From the NCBI RefSeq assembly GCF_009796785.1, contig NZ_CP047026.1, positions 2,586,501 through 2,650,500 on the forward strand: DNA of 64,000 bases, in the 5' to 3' direction. The stretch comes from Polaribacter sp. L3A8 (lineage in GTDB: Bacteria > Bacteroidota > Bacteroidia > Flavobacteriales > Flavobacteriaceae). This document shows, piece by piece, positions 12,801-21,405 of the stretch (position 1 is the stretch's first letter; the number at the start of each line of letters is the position of its first letter). A program made the translations under genes and the position numbers. The notes beneath the pieces are model-generated. The model made no database searches and was not told the origin of the DNA. It worked only from the letters and a program-made list of their open reading frames with translations.

Positions 12801-12901
12801 CAGAAGCAGGTGAAGTTGATAAAAAATATTTAGATGCTTTACAAAACGAATTTATAAATATTGTAAAGCTATTTAATCATCTTATTCCGGATGAAGAATA
12901 A
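9824..12901 (+). CDS. DUF2723 family GT-C membrane glycosyltransferase
   Basis: This 1025-residue polytopic membrane protein has about a dozen hydrophobic segments before residue 600 and a soluble C-terminal part. The first loop carries WDCGEYI (D37, E40) followed by a GHPPGAP motif, the hallmark of DUF2723. This family includes human TMEM260, an O-mannosyltransferase of the GT-C fold, and acidic residues in the first loop are the expected catalytic site. The bacterial acceptor is not established; Bacteroidota do perform periplasmic protein O-glycosylation, so a role there is plausible but inferred. The C-terminal third (GDNDTFPLWYMQE, then a helical repeat region) is typical of Bacteroidota members. 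The polysaccharide deacetylase gene starts 10 bp downstream, so the two are probably cotranscribed. Confidence 0.88.
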   Translation: MTSANFKKWNIILGWATFVIALITYTLTLEPTVSAWDCGEYISTSVKLEVGHPPGAPLFQMLGAFFAMFTSSLDQIAKMVNFMSALASAFTILFMFWTISNLAKKLSLKTGAISEGKYIAILGSSIVGSLAYTFSDSFWFSAVEGEVYAMSSFLMALLFWLGLKWESEIHTARGNKWLILISFVVGLSFGVHILSLLVIPAIVMLYFFKTYKEINLKTTAIATVISVIALMFVFKFLFPFTLKFFSASELFFINSIGMPYNSGSIIAALILVALFYFGLNFTRKKNKIHANTLILSVLFIMIGFSSWMMLPIRANANTTINENNPSSARELLAYYDREQYGDANVFYDTYYSNSYERTQDENKPYKDDKPKYEKRNGKYEIVNNYEGVVPNWSDKHKGFIPRMVNSASEKMYKSIAGIPQNSKRRPTFSENIKFMMSYQFGYMYGRYFMWNFVGRQNDIQGNLDAFNGNWLSGITAIDEVRLGSQKELPSQVLNNKGRNKYYFLPLILGIIGLLYQIKWDKKNFFTLFLFFAFTGFAIIFYTNPRPFEPRERDYAVVGSFYIFAIWIGFGVLALYEYLKNFANKKMVAIAVSLVSLLAVPTLMASQNWDDHDRSNRYTTHLNAQAYLESCDKNAIMFTIGDNDTFPLWYMQEVENIRTDIKLVNTSLFATDWYIDQMKRATYKAAPIPSQLKHDQYKYGTLDVAYSMDHPRFKDSVMTIKNFMRWIASDSDATYVETENGQKEKFYPTNKIRIPVNKQMVLKNGIVAQKDADKIVPYIDITIDNRALFKNRILMLDILANNNWERPIYFTGGANAAEEYLWLKDYLQLDGLAYKLVPIKTPMAKKSLFDMGRIDPEKMYTNIQKWNWRNINDGKIYLDEQTKRNSISMRNSLLRLSEAFGKEGDTAKALEILDLSLDKMPIKDFDHYSLSLGYPEAYYRLKDTKKARETSRTLVDLFKEKLLWLSTFSKEDTELIFDEIDTTLYMYRNIISQAEAGEVDKKYLDALQNEFINIVKLFNHLIPDEE

Positions 12902-12911
12902 TATTTTATAA

Positions 12912-13565
12912 ATGAAAAGTTATTTCCCCGAAACGCCACGTTTTATTATGAGATTATTCTCTAAATATACGTGGCGTTTTAATTCTGATAAAAAAGAGAT
13001 TTTTCTTACTTTTGATGATGGACCAACGCCCAAAATTACTCAATTTGTTTTAGCTGAATTAAAGAAATACAACGCAAAAGCCACATTTTTTTGTATTGGA
13101 AAAAACATCCAAAATCATCCTGAAATTTTTAAGGATATAATTTCAGACGGGCATTCTATAGGAAACCATACACAAAACCATTTAAAAGGTTGGCAAACCA
13201 ACAATGCTACCTATATTGAGAATACTTTAACGTGTGAGCATGTTATCTCTAAAGAATTTAAGAACTTAAAACTTAAAACTCAAAACTTAAAAATTTTCAG
13301 ACCGCCTTACGGAAAAATAAAAAAAGCACAAGCTAAAGAACTCCTAAAAAGAGGCTATAAAATTATTATGTGGAGTGTTTTATCTGCTGATTTTGACACA
13401 ACAATTTCTAATGAAAAATGCTTAAACAATGTTTTAAAAAACACCAAAGCAGGAAGTATTATTGTTTTTCATGATAGTGTTAAAGCTGCCGAAAGAATGC
13501 AATACGCATTACCAAAAGTATTAAAACATTTTTCTGATAAAGGGTTTGTTTTTAAGTCGATATAA
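12912..13565 (+). CDS. Polysaccharide deacetylase family protein (NodB homology domain)
   Basis: This 217-residue protein consists almost entirely of a NodB/CE4 domain. Motif 1 is TFDDGPTP (D35, D36: catalytic base and metal ligand). Motif 2 is HSIGNHTQNH with metal ligands H86 and H90. Motif 3 is RPPYGK, and motifs 4 and 5 follow as MWSVLSADFD and IIVFHDS. CE4 enzymes remove N- or O-acetyl groups from peptidoglycan, chitin-like or other polysaccharides using Zn. No signal peptide or membrane anchor is evident at the N-terminus, so its location is uncertain. It probably forms an operon with the upstream DUF2723 glycosyltransferase, which hints at a cell-envelope glycan substrate. Confidence 0.9.
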   Translation: MKSYFPETPRFIMRLFSKYTWRFNSDKKEIFLTFDDGPTPKITQFVLAELKKYNAKATFFCIGKNIQNHPEIFKDIISDGHSIGNHTQNHLKGWQTNNATYIENTLTCEHVISKEFKNLKLKTQNLKIFRPPYGKIKKAQAKELLKRGYKIIMWSVLSADFDTTISNEKCLNNVLKNTKAGSIIVFHDSVKAAERMQYALPKVLKHFSDKGFVFKSI

Positions 13566-13570
13566 AATGC

Positions 13571-13730
13571 CCAAATTGTCATTTCGAAATGAGCTTTTTT
13601 GCGATTGAGAAATCTTATAACTTTCCTTAATTTTAAGGATCGCATCTCGATACTAATTTCATAAAAAATAAAATCCACTCGATGTGACAGTAAGTGAAAA
13701 TAGAGATTGCTTCGTGCCTCGCAATGACGG
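13571..13730. repeat. Dispersed intergenic repeat, copy 1
   Basis: The segment begins CCAAATTGTCATTTCGAAATG, contains GCGATTGAGAAATCT, and ends with AGATTGCTTCGTGCCTCGC. It matches the segment at 13810-13956 in order and spacing. The AGATTGCTTCG...CGCAATGACG end is a dispersed repeat type often seen between Bacteroidota genes. No gene is visible in it. Confidence 0.7.
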
Positions 13731-13809
13731 ATCGTTTTACTTATACTACCAACCAAATAGTAACACAAAAATATAGCGTATTTTACTGTAAAAAAGGTGA
13801 ATTACGCCT

Positions 13810-13956
13810 CCAAATGTCATTTAGAAATGAACTTTTTTGCGATTGAGAAATCTAAAAGTTTAGTTTTCTTAATTTTATCTCGATACAGATTTCTGAAGAA
13901 ATTAACACATATAGTTCATATACAAGAGATTGCTTCGTTCCCCGAAATAACAAAGG
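13810..13956. repeat. Dispersed intergenic repeat, copy 2
   Basis: This is a diverged copy of 13571-13730 in the same orientation, sharing the CCAAA-TGTCATTT start, the GCGATTGAGAAATCT core and an AGATTGCTTCGT end. It is not coding as far as I can see. Confidence 0.7.
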
Positions 13957-13971
13957 TTAGCAAACAAGCTC

Positions 13972-14082
13972 TAGCCCTGATTGAACCTTTCGCCTTCGCT
14001 CAAGACAGGCTATCTGTTTGAGCTCTTTTTTATTCCTTTTTAGGGTAAAAAAAGCGAGTAGTGAAAGCAGGAAATAGCTTCT
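13972..14082 (+). ncRNA. Candidate conserved structured RNA (Flavo-1-like), copy 1
   Basis: The segment starts TAGCCCTGATTGAAC and ends GAAAGCAGGAAATAGCTTCT, so AGC-CCTG at one end can pair with CAGG-aaata-GCT at the other. Inside, CTCTTTTTTA pairs with TAAAAAAAGCGAG. The same element occurs inverted at 41112-41198, 24 nt shorter; the extra sequence here contains CTTTCGCCTTCGCTCAAGAC. The pattern recalls the Flavo-1 RNA motif of Flavobacteria, but I assign that name from memory only. The transcribed strand is assumed. Confidence 0.45.
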
Positions 14083-14089
14083 AAAAAAA

Positions 14090-14383
14090 TTAAAGGTATT
14101 CTTTTACCAAACCAATTAAGGTATTTGCGTCTTGCAAACCGGTTTGACGCCATTTCATTTGGCCATTTTTATAAATCATAAAAGTAGGGCTTCCCTTTAC
14201 CTGCAAAGCATCTGCAAGAGTTTCATTCTTTTTTATGTCTATTTTAATTACTTTGGCTTTTGCACCTAATACGGAAGCGACATCTCTTAAGGTATGTATC
14301 GTGTTATCCGTATCATTCCAATCTGTATAAAAGTCGATTAAAACAGGCTTTTCAGTACTAATTAATTCACCAAATTTTGCCAT
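14090..14383 (-). CDS. Thioredoxin-fold protein lacking both active-site cysteines
   Basis: This 97-residue protein has a thioredoxin fold: strand VLIDFYTDW, helix 2, strand AKVIKIDIKK, the cis-proline segment GSPTFMIY and a GLQ segment near the end. Where a thioredoxin has WCGPC, this protein has W22-N23-D24-T25-D26, and there is no cysteine anywhere in the chain. It therefore cannot do dithiol-disulfide exchange and more likely has a binding or chaperone-like role. It stands alone between a repeat-rich gap and the metallophosphoesterase gene. Confident in the fold, not in the function. Confidence 0.85.
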   Translation of the reverse strand: MAKFGELISTEKPVLIDFYTDWNDTDNTIHTLRDVASVLGAKAKVIKIDIKKNETLADALQVKGSPTFMIYKNGQMKWRQTGLQDANTLIGLVKEYL

Positions 14384-14469
14384 AATATAAATTTTTAAAG
14401 AGGGAAAATGCGTAAATATCTATTTGTAATTAAACAAAGATAAAGAAAAGTAATTAAACAACCTGAGTA

Positions 14470-15693
14470 TCAGGCTTTCTTCAATTCTATCACCGTAATT
14501 TCTGGCCAAATACCTACTCTACCCGGAAATGCATGGTACCCAAAACCTCGGTTTACATTAATGTATCTGCCATATTCTTCATACAAACCTGCCCATTGTT
14601 TGTAAACGTATTTAGAAGGACTCCATTTTAACCAACCCGGAATTTCGATACCCATTTGCAAACCATGTGTATGCCCACTTAAAGTAAGCTGATAATTAAA
14701 AGGATCTTCTTTTACTTTATACTCCCAATGACTTGGATCGTGAGACATTAATATTTTAAAATCTTCTTTTTTGATGTTTGCAGAGGCTTTTGCCAAATCG
14801 CCTGCTTGGTTAAATCCTTTTCCCCAATTTTCTACACCTACTAGAGCAATTTTTTGTCCGTCTTTTTCTAAATAACGGTGTTCATCTAACAATAAATCGA
14901 ATCCTATTTTTTGATGAATATCTTTTACTTTTTGAAAGTTGTCTATTTTGTCTTGCGGATTACCCCAATCCATATAATCGCCATAATCATGGTTTCCTAG
15001 AATAGAATATTTGCCTTCCTTTGCCTCCAACTTATCAAAAACATCCATCCAATTGTCCATTTCATCGGCTTTGTTATTTACAATATCTCCTGTAAACAAC
15101 ATGATATCCGATTTTTGTTGATTGATTAAATCGACTCCGTATTGTATTTTTTCTTTATTAGTAAAACTACCAGAATGTATATCGGAAATTTGAGTGATTG
15201 TAAATCCATCGAAAGCATCAGGTAAATCTTTAAAACTCAATTGGTACTTTAAAACTTTGTAATTGTATTTTCCTTGAATAATTCCGTAAATAAAAGCTGC
15301 AAAAGGTATGGCTGCCAACCCTAAAGCTAATTGAGAAATAAACTTTCTTCTACCAACTAAAGATTTTGTTTGTTCGCTTGAAACAGCAGAAAATAGTTTT
15401 AAAACCCAACGATATGCATCTTCTCCAAAAAGTAATATGATAATAACAAGTTTGGGTATAGAAACGGTTAACAACAACCCCATTGCCATCTGAAATTGTG
15501 GCGTTTGCCCTTCGCTTCTAGAATACGTAATTATGTTTATAAAGAAATTAATGTAAACCGCAATACTTACTAATAGAAAAGAATAACGAACTATTTTACT
15601 TTTAGAAACCGTTTTAAATGCTTGAAATGTATAAACTTCTACAAGTATAATAACAATTGTTAATATGATTAAAGGAAAAACCCAACGTGGCAT
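14470..15693 (-). CDS. Membrane-anchored metallophosphoesterase
   Basis: This 407-residue protein has three to four hydrophobic helices in its first 150 residues and a calcineurin-like phosphoesterase domain from about 155. Metal-binding motifs appear in order: TQISDIHSG, FTGDIVNN, LGNHDYG, SHDPSHW and SGHTHGLQ. These are the five blocks of the YkuE/YaeI-like family, which act at the membrane on lipid or nucleotide phosphoesters using two metal ions. The exact substrate is unknown. It is read toward the thioredoxin-like gene and divergently from polA, with about 150 bp between its start and that of polA. Confidence 0.9.
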   Translation of the reverse strand: MPRWVFPLIILTIVIILVEVYTFQAFKTVSKSKIVRYSFLLVSIAVYINFFINIITYSRSEGQTPQFQMAMGLLLTVSIPKLVIIILLFGEDAYRWVLKLFSAVSSEQTKSLVGRRKFISQLALGLAAIPFAAFIYGIIQGKYNYKVLKYQLSFKDLPDAFDGFTITQISDIHSGSFTNKEKIQYGVDLINQQKSDIMLFTGDIVNNKADEMDNWMDVFDKLEAKEGKYSILGNHDYGDYMDWGNPQDKIDNFQKVKDIHQKIGFDLLLDEHRYLEKDGQKIALVGVENWGKGFNQAGDLAKASANIKKEDFKILMSHDPSHWEYKVKEDPFNYQLTLSGHTHGLQMGIEIPGWLKWSPSKYVYKQWAGLYEEYGRYINVNRGFGYHAFPGRVGIWPEITVIELKKA

Positions 15694-15840
15694 AGATCTA
15701 TTTTAAAATGTTAGCAAAGATAACTGTTTAAATATCGAATGGATTTTAACGTCTTGTTAAAGTTTTGTACCTTTCTCGAATCTCAAAAAACACTATTTTT
15801 GAGGTCAAATTATCATCATTTAAACCACAAAACCAATATA

Positions 15841-18690
15841 ATGTCAGATCAAAAAAGAGTTTTTTTAGTGGATGCTTTTGCATTAATTTTTAGAGGATAT
15901 TATGCTTTTATAAAGAACCCAAGAATAAACTCTAAAGGATTGGATACTTCTGCAATTATGGGGTTTATGAATTCTCTTTTAGACGTTATAAAACGTGAAA
16001 GACCAGATCATTTAGCGGTTTGTTTTGATAAAGGCGGAAGTGTAGACAGAGTAGAAATGTTTGAAGCTTATAAAGCCAACAGAGATGAAACTCCGGAAGC
16101 TATTAAGTTAGCAGTGCCTTACATTCAAGAAATTTTAAAAGCCATGCACATTCCTATTATGGTAAAAGAAGGTTTTGAGGCAGATGATGTTATTGGAACA
16201 CTTTCTAAACAAGCAGAAAAAGAAGGCTACAAAACCTATATGGTAACGCCAGATAAGGATTTTGCTCAGTTAGTTTCTGAGAATATTTTTATGTACAAAC
16301 CTCGTTTTGGTGGTGGTTACGATATTTGGGGCGTGGATGAAGTGAAAGAAAAATTTGGTGTAGAAAATCCAGAGCAAGTCATCGATTTCTTAGGAATGAT
16401 GGGAGATTCTGCAGATAATATCCCAGGTTTACCAGGTGTTGGAGAAAAAACAGCTAAGAAATTTTTGGCTGCTTACGGTTCTATGGAAAATCTGTTAGCA
16501 AATACCCATGAGCTAAAAGGAAAAATGAAAGAGAAAATAGAAGCAAACGGAGAATTAGGTTTGCTTTCTAAACAATTGGCAACAATTATGTTAGATGTGC
16601 CGGTAACTTTTGATGCTAAAGATTTTGAATTAGACCAGCCAGATAAAGAAAAAGTAACGGAACTTTTTAACGAGTTAGAGTTCAGAAATTTATTAACCAA
16701 TTTCTTACGAACTTTTGCAGTTGAAAATGCAGAAAAAGCAAACTCTGTAGAAGATAACAAAAACACGACAGACTCAAGTCCGTTGCAAAGCAAAAAAGTA
16801 GCTCCAGAAGGTCAGTTTGATTTATTCGCAGCTCCAGGAAGCGGAAGTGTTTCTGAAGAAGCAATTGCATCTGGTTTTAAAACGATAAAAGATACAAGTC
16901 ATTTTTACCAACATATAGATTCTCCTTTTGCCAGAAAATTATTACTTAAAAAATTAATGGAACAAACTTCTGTTTGTTTTGATACAGAAACTACAGGTTT
17001 AAAAGCTTTAGAAGTAGAATTAATAGGAATTGCTTTTTCTTACGAAGTTGGTAAAGGATATTATGTTTCATTCCCAGAAGACCAAGAAGAAACCAAAGCA
17101 ATTTTAGAAGAATTTCGTCCGTTTTTCACATCCGATGGAATCGAAAAAATTGGGCATAATTTAAAGTATGATATCAAGGTTTTATCCAATTATGATATGC
17201 CTGTAAAAGGGAAATTATTTGATACCATGATTGCACATTACTTGATCAATCCAGATATGCGTCATAATATGGATATGTTGGCAGAAACATATTTAAATTA
17301 TCAACCAGTTTCTATTGTAGATTTAATTGGTAAAAAAGGAAAGAACCAATTGACGATGCGTGTTGTTCCGCTTGCAGACCAAACAGAATATGCCGTAGAA
17401 GATGCAGATATTACGTTTCAATTAAAACAATTGTTTACAAGCGAATTAGAAAGCGGAAATGTAACCAACCTTTTTAATGATATAGAAACGCCTTTAGTTT
17501 CGGTATTAACTGCCATGGAAATTGAGGGAATTAACATTAATATTGATTTCTTAAAAGACTTATCTGTTGCCTTAACAGACGACATTGATAGACTTGAAAA
17601 AAATATTTACGAGCAAGCAGGTGAAGAATTTAATATTGCTTCTCCTAAACAATTAGGAATTGTTTTGTTCGAAAAAATGGAGTTGGTTAAAAAACCAAAA
17701 AAGACAAAAACAGGTCAGTATAAAACAGGAGAAGATATTTTATCATTCTTAGCAAAAGATCATAAAATTATTAGAGACATTCAAGAATATCGTCAGTATA
17801 AAAAATTACAAAGTACCTATGTAGATGCATTGCCAAATGAAGTGAATCCTAAAACAGGAAGAATTCATACGGAATATATGCAAGCTGTTGCTGCAACAGG
17901 AAGATTAAGTTCTAACAATCCGAATTTACAGAACATTCCTATTAGAACAGAACGTGGTAAGGAAGTAAGAAAATCGTTTATACCTAGAGATGAAAACTAT
18001 GTATTGTTAGCAGCCGATTATTCTCAAATAGAATTACGAATTATAGCAGCTTTAAGTGAAGAAGAAAACATGATTGAAGCTTTTAAAAACGGTGAAGATA
18101 TTCACGCTTCTACCGCTGCAAAAGTTTTTAATGTTCCGTTAGATGAAGTTACTCGTGAACAAAGAAGTAATGCAAAAACAGTCAATTTTGGAATTGTCTA
18201 CGGAGTTTCTGCTTTCGGATTAAGCAATCAGACAGATTTATCTAGAAGTGAGGCTAAAGAATTAATTGATACGTATTACGAAACCTATCCGAAGTTAAAA
18301 GCATACATGTCTGCACAAGTAGATTTTGCAAGAGAACATGGTTATGTAGAAACTGTTTTAAACAGACGTAGGTATTTAAAAGACATTAATTCTAGAAACG
18401 CTATGGTTAGAAGTGGCGCAGAAAGAAATGCTGTAAACGCACCGATACAAGGTTCTGCAGCAGACATTATAAAATTAGCCATGATTAATATTCATAACCG
18501 TTTTGAGAAAGAAGGTTTTAAATCTAAAATGTTGTTGCAAGTGCATGATGAATTGGTTTTTGATGCACATAAAGACGAATTAGAGATTATTAGACCTATT
18601 ATAAAGTACGAAATGGAAAATGCTTTTAAAATGAGTGTTCCTTTAGATGTTGAAGTTGGCATTGGAGAAAATTGGCTACAGGCGCATTAA
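15841..18690 (+). CDS. polA: DNA polymerase I
   Basis: This 949-residue replicative repair polymerase has all three domains. The 5'-3' nuclease domain occupies about 1-290 (FLVDAFALIFRGYYAF; GDSADNIPG). An intact 3'-5' proofreading domain has D381 and E383 (CFDTETTG). The polymerase domain has motif A D726 (AADYSQIELR), motif B with K779 (RSNAKTVNFG) and motif C D903-E904 (VHDELVF). I chose the ATG at 15841 because the protein from there (MSDQKRVFLVD) starts as the family does; an in-frame ATG at 15739 would add 34 unrelated residues. A TATTTTTG box at 15794-15801 fits a -7 element between the two ATGs and supports this start. It fills RNA-primer gaps in replication and excision repair. Confidence 0.97.
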   Translation: MSDQKRVFLVDAFALIFRGYYAFIKNPRINSKGLDTSAIMGFMNSLLDVIKRERPDHLAVCFDKGGSVDRVEMFEAYKANRDETPEAIKLAVPYIQEILKAMHIPIMVKEGFEADDVIGTLSKQAEKEGYKTYMVTPDKDFAQLVSENIFMYKPRFGGGYDIWGVDEVKEKFGVENPEQVIDFLGMMGDSADNIPGLPGVGEKTAKKFLAAYGSMENLLANTHELKGKMKEKIEANGELGLLSKQLATIMLDVPVTFDAKDFELDQPDKEKVTELFNELEFRNLLTNFLRTFAVENAEKANSVEDNKNTTDSSPLQSKKVAPEGQFDLFAAPGSGSVSEEAIASGFKTIKDTSHFYQHIDSPFARKLLLKKLMEQTSVCFDTETTGLKALEVELIGIAFSYEVGKGYYVSFPEDQEETKAILEEFRPFFTSDGIEKIGHNLKYDIKVLSNYDMPVKGKLFDTMIAHYLINPDMRHNMDMLAETYLNYQPVSIVDLIGKKGKNQLTMRVVPLADQTEYAVEDADITFQLKQLFTSELESGNVTNLFNDIETPLVSVLTAMEIEGININIDFLKDLSVALTDDIDRLEKNIYEQAGEEFNIASPKQLGIVLFEKMELVKKPKKTKTGQYKTGEDILSFLAKDHKIIRDIQEYRQYKKLQSTYVDALPNEVNPKTGRIHTEYMQAVAATGRLSSNNPNLQNIPIRTERGKEVRKSFIPRDENYVLLAADYSQIELRIIAALSEEENMIEAFKNGEDIHASTAAKVFNVPLDEVTREQRSNAKTVNFGIVYGVSAFGLSNQTDLSRSEAKELIDTYYETYPKLKAYMSAQVDFAREHGYVETVLNRRRYLKDINSRNAMVRSGAERNAVNAPIQGSAADIIKLAMINIHNRFEKEGFKSKMLLQVHDELVFDAHKDELEIIRPIIKYEMENAFKMSVPLDVEVGIGENWLQAH

Positions 18691-18805
18691 AATAAGTGAA
18701 TGAGTCTTAGATAAACTCAGACTGACAAACATTACATTCATTAAAATTCTGAATGTTATACTGAGCTTACCGAAGTGTTTTTCTTTTGAATATTAAAAAT
18801 AAAAA

Positions 18806-19240
18806 ATGGAATTAGATTATATTGAAAATATAGATGGTCACGATCAGAATATCGTTCGTTTATATAATTTTGACAAAGCAGAAGCCGTTTTGTTTAGAGA
18901 CTTAATTGTAGATACTATTATCAATAAAAAACAAAAGTTAGATTTGGCACAGGTAGATTTTATCTCACCACGTAATTGCAATTTAATTTTTGGTTTATTT
19001 AAATCTGATGAAGGTATATTATCTGAAGACAATGAAACTTTTTTCTGTGTTTTAACGTTAGATGGTTTTACTAATATGGCGCGCCTTTTAGAGCCTTTTT
19101 GTAGAAAAGAATCTAAAGGATATGAGTATTTGTATGAAATTGACAACCCAACGGATTTACTATTTTGCCCAACTGCGACTTATGATAATGAAGAGAATGA
19201 AGACTTTGATGACGATCTTGAAGACGAAATAGAATTTTAA
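18806..19240 (+). CDS. Conserved-looking hypothetical protein with acidic C-terminus
   Basis: I do not recognise this 144-residue protein. It is mixed alpha/beta with no signal peptide or membrane helix. The last 20 residues are almost all Asp/Glu with Asn and Phe (for example DDDLEDEIEF). It follows polA by about 115 bp and is convergent with the PLP enzyme gene. The codon use matches its neighbours, so it is probably a real cytoplasmic protein. Confidence 0.75.
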   Translation: MELDYIENIDGHDQNIVRLYNFDKAEAVLFRDLIVDTIINKKQKLDLAQVDFISPRNCNLIFGLFKSDEGILSEDNETFFCVLTLDGFTNMARLLEPFCRKESKGYEYLYEIDNPTDLLFCPTATYDNEENEDFDDDLEDEIEF

Positions 19241-19287
19241 AAAAAAATCCCTTTCTAAATCGATACTTCTTATCAGTTTAGAAAGGG
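19241..19287 (-). terminator. Intrinsic terminator of the PLP enzyme gene
   Basis: A perfect 11-bp stem (CCCTTTCTAAA 19249-19259, TTTAGAAAGGG 19277-19287) is followed on the minus strand by seven T residues (complement of 19241-19247). It lies 30 bp past the minus-strand stop at 19317. Confidence 0.85.
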
Positions 19288-19316
19288 AAAAAAGGAATTT
19301 ATTTTAATAAAATCTT

Positions 19317-21401
19317 TTAATTTAATAATTCTGGATTGCTAAGAATCAATTCTATTTTCTTAATAATTACCGTAATCTCATCCATTTGAGATTCTATATT
19401 TCTAAAATAAAGGCTAATATCTCTATTTACCCAACTTTCTGAAATAACTCTTGCTCCCAAGCTAATTCGTAAAACTGCACTTTGTAAATCGTTTCCGTAT
19501 TTTACATTTACTGCTTGACCAATATGACATTTTTGAGCAGCAAGTCTAATTACCTTTAAAGACGCTCCTTTAAACTGAGCAGATAAATCTGAATTTAACA
19601 ACACATACAATTTCTTTACATTTTCTACAGATAATGCTTCCTTATTTTTAAGGATGAAAAAAGGAAAAATGGTTCGGATATTTCTGATCCCGAATTCTTG
19701 ATTATCATACGTTTTTACACTTGCCTCCTCATCACAAAGTAATTCTAAAAAAGTAGCTTCTTTTATAGAATCTTCAACAAAATTGCAAAACATTTCAATT
19801 CCCATATTTCTATATAATATTGGCGTTTTGTAATATCTATCCATTTCTACAATGGCAGCTTTCCAACGCATATAAGAACCAAAATTAAATCCATCAGATA
19901 AGTTTTTAGAGCAAAACCAAGCTGTTGGCCAATCTGAATTATTATAATATTCAGTTAATCCTTTTGGTAATATATTTTTAGCATCGTCCATTAATTTACT
20001 AACAGATTCTGGGAAAATTAAGGCTCCAGAATACGGAGGTCCTGTAAAATATTTACTTCCTGTAATACTAACAATATATCCTTTGCTTAAATAATTCTGA
20101 ATATCTAAAGGATCTAATCGAAGTTGCGCTGCATCTACAAGAACTTGTAATGACACCCCTTTAAGTGTATCTAATTTATCTAACATGTCTTTACTAGGCG
20201 ATTGATAACCTAATTTAGAATGATCCATTACATGTAAAACAATGTGTCGTCCTAATTTATTGGTTTCAGAAATGGCTGTAAAAACTTCATCATCTAATTG
20301 TACTGTAGATTTTAATTGACCACTTTCATCTCTAAAAGGAATTTTAATTAAATCGATATCTCTAAAACCTTCAATTTTATCTCCTTTTTTAACAGGATAA
20401 TTAAGTGCAGTATTATTTTCGAAATGACGTCCTTGTAACGCACCAGCAACACCACTACCCGTTTCATCAGAAGCTACCAAAACATGGGTAATTTCTTTGT
20501 CTGTAATAATCTGAGTAATTGCTGCTATTTGAAGTGAAGAATCTGTACCTGATGGCGAAAAAATAACCTGACACTCATCATTTAAATTAAATATCTTTCT
20601 AAGATTATCTTTTAATGATTCTGCAAACTCTATAGCCGTTTCTTTAAAACCATTTTTTAAGCTATTTTTAATTAAAATACTTCTTACTTTATCTGTTTTA
20701 TCATACGCAAAGTTAGAAACACTTGTTGCCGTAGAAGAAGCAAAAGTAAATGCTTCTGGTCTTGGAAATGGCCTACAACCATATTTGTTTAACAAATCTA
20801 CCTCATCAATATTCAATCTAAAATCGCCACCATCCATTAATAAATATTCTGTGGGTTTTGCTAAGTTTTCAATAATTGGTTCCCAAGATTCTTCAAATAT
20901 TTTATTATCATTATTTAATCCATGAATAGCCTGTAAAGCCTCATGTTTTAATAAATATACGGCATTTAAATCTTGTTCATTTTTAATTAAATTCATTAAA
21001 AAATAATCTTGATTTTTTAATTTCTCTTTATCCTCTTTTCGTAATAATTTATAAAATATTCTAGTTACTTCTAATGCTGCAATATTACATAAAGAAGTTC
21101 CGTTTTTTTCGTTTCCTAATGCTTTATACCAAAGCTGCCATTCTATACCATATCTTAAATAAACTAAAGCTAAAACAGGATTTTTTAGATATAATGAACC
21201 AATAATAATCGATTCATTGGGTACTATTTTAAAGATGCTAGGTTCACTGCTAGAAGTAATAATATTAATGTTGTTTACTTTAGGCACCGTGTTAAATCTC
21301 TTTAAAACATGCACTAAATAATTTACATTTTCTTTTTCAAATAAAGATGTTCTTTTATATTGATCTTCAATTGGTATATTATTTGTCATAAGTACTTTCA
21401 T
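19317..21401 (-). CDS. Fold-type I PLP-dependent enzyme (aminotransferase class V-like) with novel N-terminal domain
   Basis: This 694-residue protein has a C-terminal two-thirds that looks like a class V aminotransferase/cysteine desulfurase-type PLP enzyme. The phosphate-binding stretch is FSPSGTDSSL, followed by VDAAQLRLDP with D423 and Q426 and ITGSKYFTG with the Schiff-base K450 exactly 27 residues after the Asp. The first 200 residues have no motif I know. The substrate cannot be told: the overall length is well above the usual 400 for the family. The upstream UPF0251 regulator is on the same strand, and a shared motif (ACGTTCATA on the plus strand) lies before both genes. The ATG at 21389 (MTNNIPIEDQ) is an equally possible start. 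The gene ends in its own terminator. Confidence 0.75.
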   Translation of the reverse strand: MKVLMTNNIPIEDQYKRTSLFEKENVNYLVHVLKRFNTVPKVNNINIITSSSEPSIFKIVPNESIIIGSLYLKNPVLALVYLRYGIEWQLWYKALGNEKNGTSLCNIAALEVTRIFYKLLRKEDKEKLKNQDYFLMNLIKNEQDLNAVYLLKHEALQAIHGLNNDNKIFEESWEPIIENLAKPTEYLLMDGGDFRLNIDEVDLLNKYGCRPFPRPEAFTFASSTATSVSNFAYDKTDKVRSILIKNSLKNGFKETAIEFAESLKDNLRKIFNLNDECQVIFSPSGTDSSLQIAAITQIITDKEITHVLVASDETGSGVAGALQGRHFENNTALNYPVKKGDKIEGFRDIDLIKIPFRDESGQLKSTVQLDDEVFTAISETNKLGRHIVLHVMDHSKLGYQSPSKDMLDKLDTLKGVSLQVLVDAAQLRLDPLDIQNYLSKGYIVSITGSKYFTGPPYSGALIFPESVSKLMDDAKNILPKGLTEYYNNSDWPTAWFCSKNLSDGFNFGSYMRWKAAIVEMDRYYKTPILYRNMGIEMFCNFVEDSIKEATFLELLCDEEASVKTYDNQEFGIRNIRTIFPFFILKNKEALSVENVKKLYVLLNSDLSAQFKGASLKVIRLAAQKCHIGQAVNVKYGNDLQSAVLRISLGARVISESWVNRDISLYFRNIESQMDEITVIIKKIELILSNPELLN

Positions 21402-21405
21402 TTAA

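Noticed and set aside
13797..14021. Small open frame in the intergenic repeat region
   Set aside because: It lies across dispersed repeat copies and has no protein-like features.
18692..18780. Possible regulatory repeat after polA (ATACTGAGCTTACCGAAGTG)
   Set aside because: It resembles a fragment of a common Bacteroidota dispersed repeat, and no paired copy in this window supports a function.
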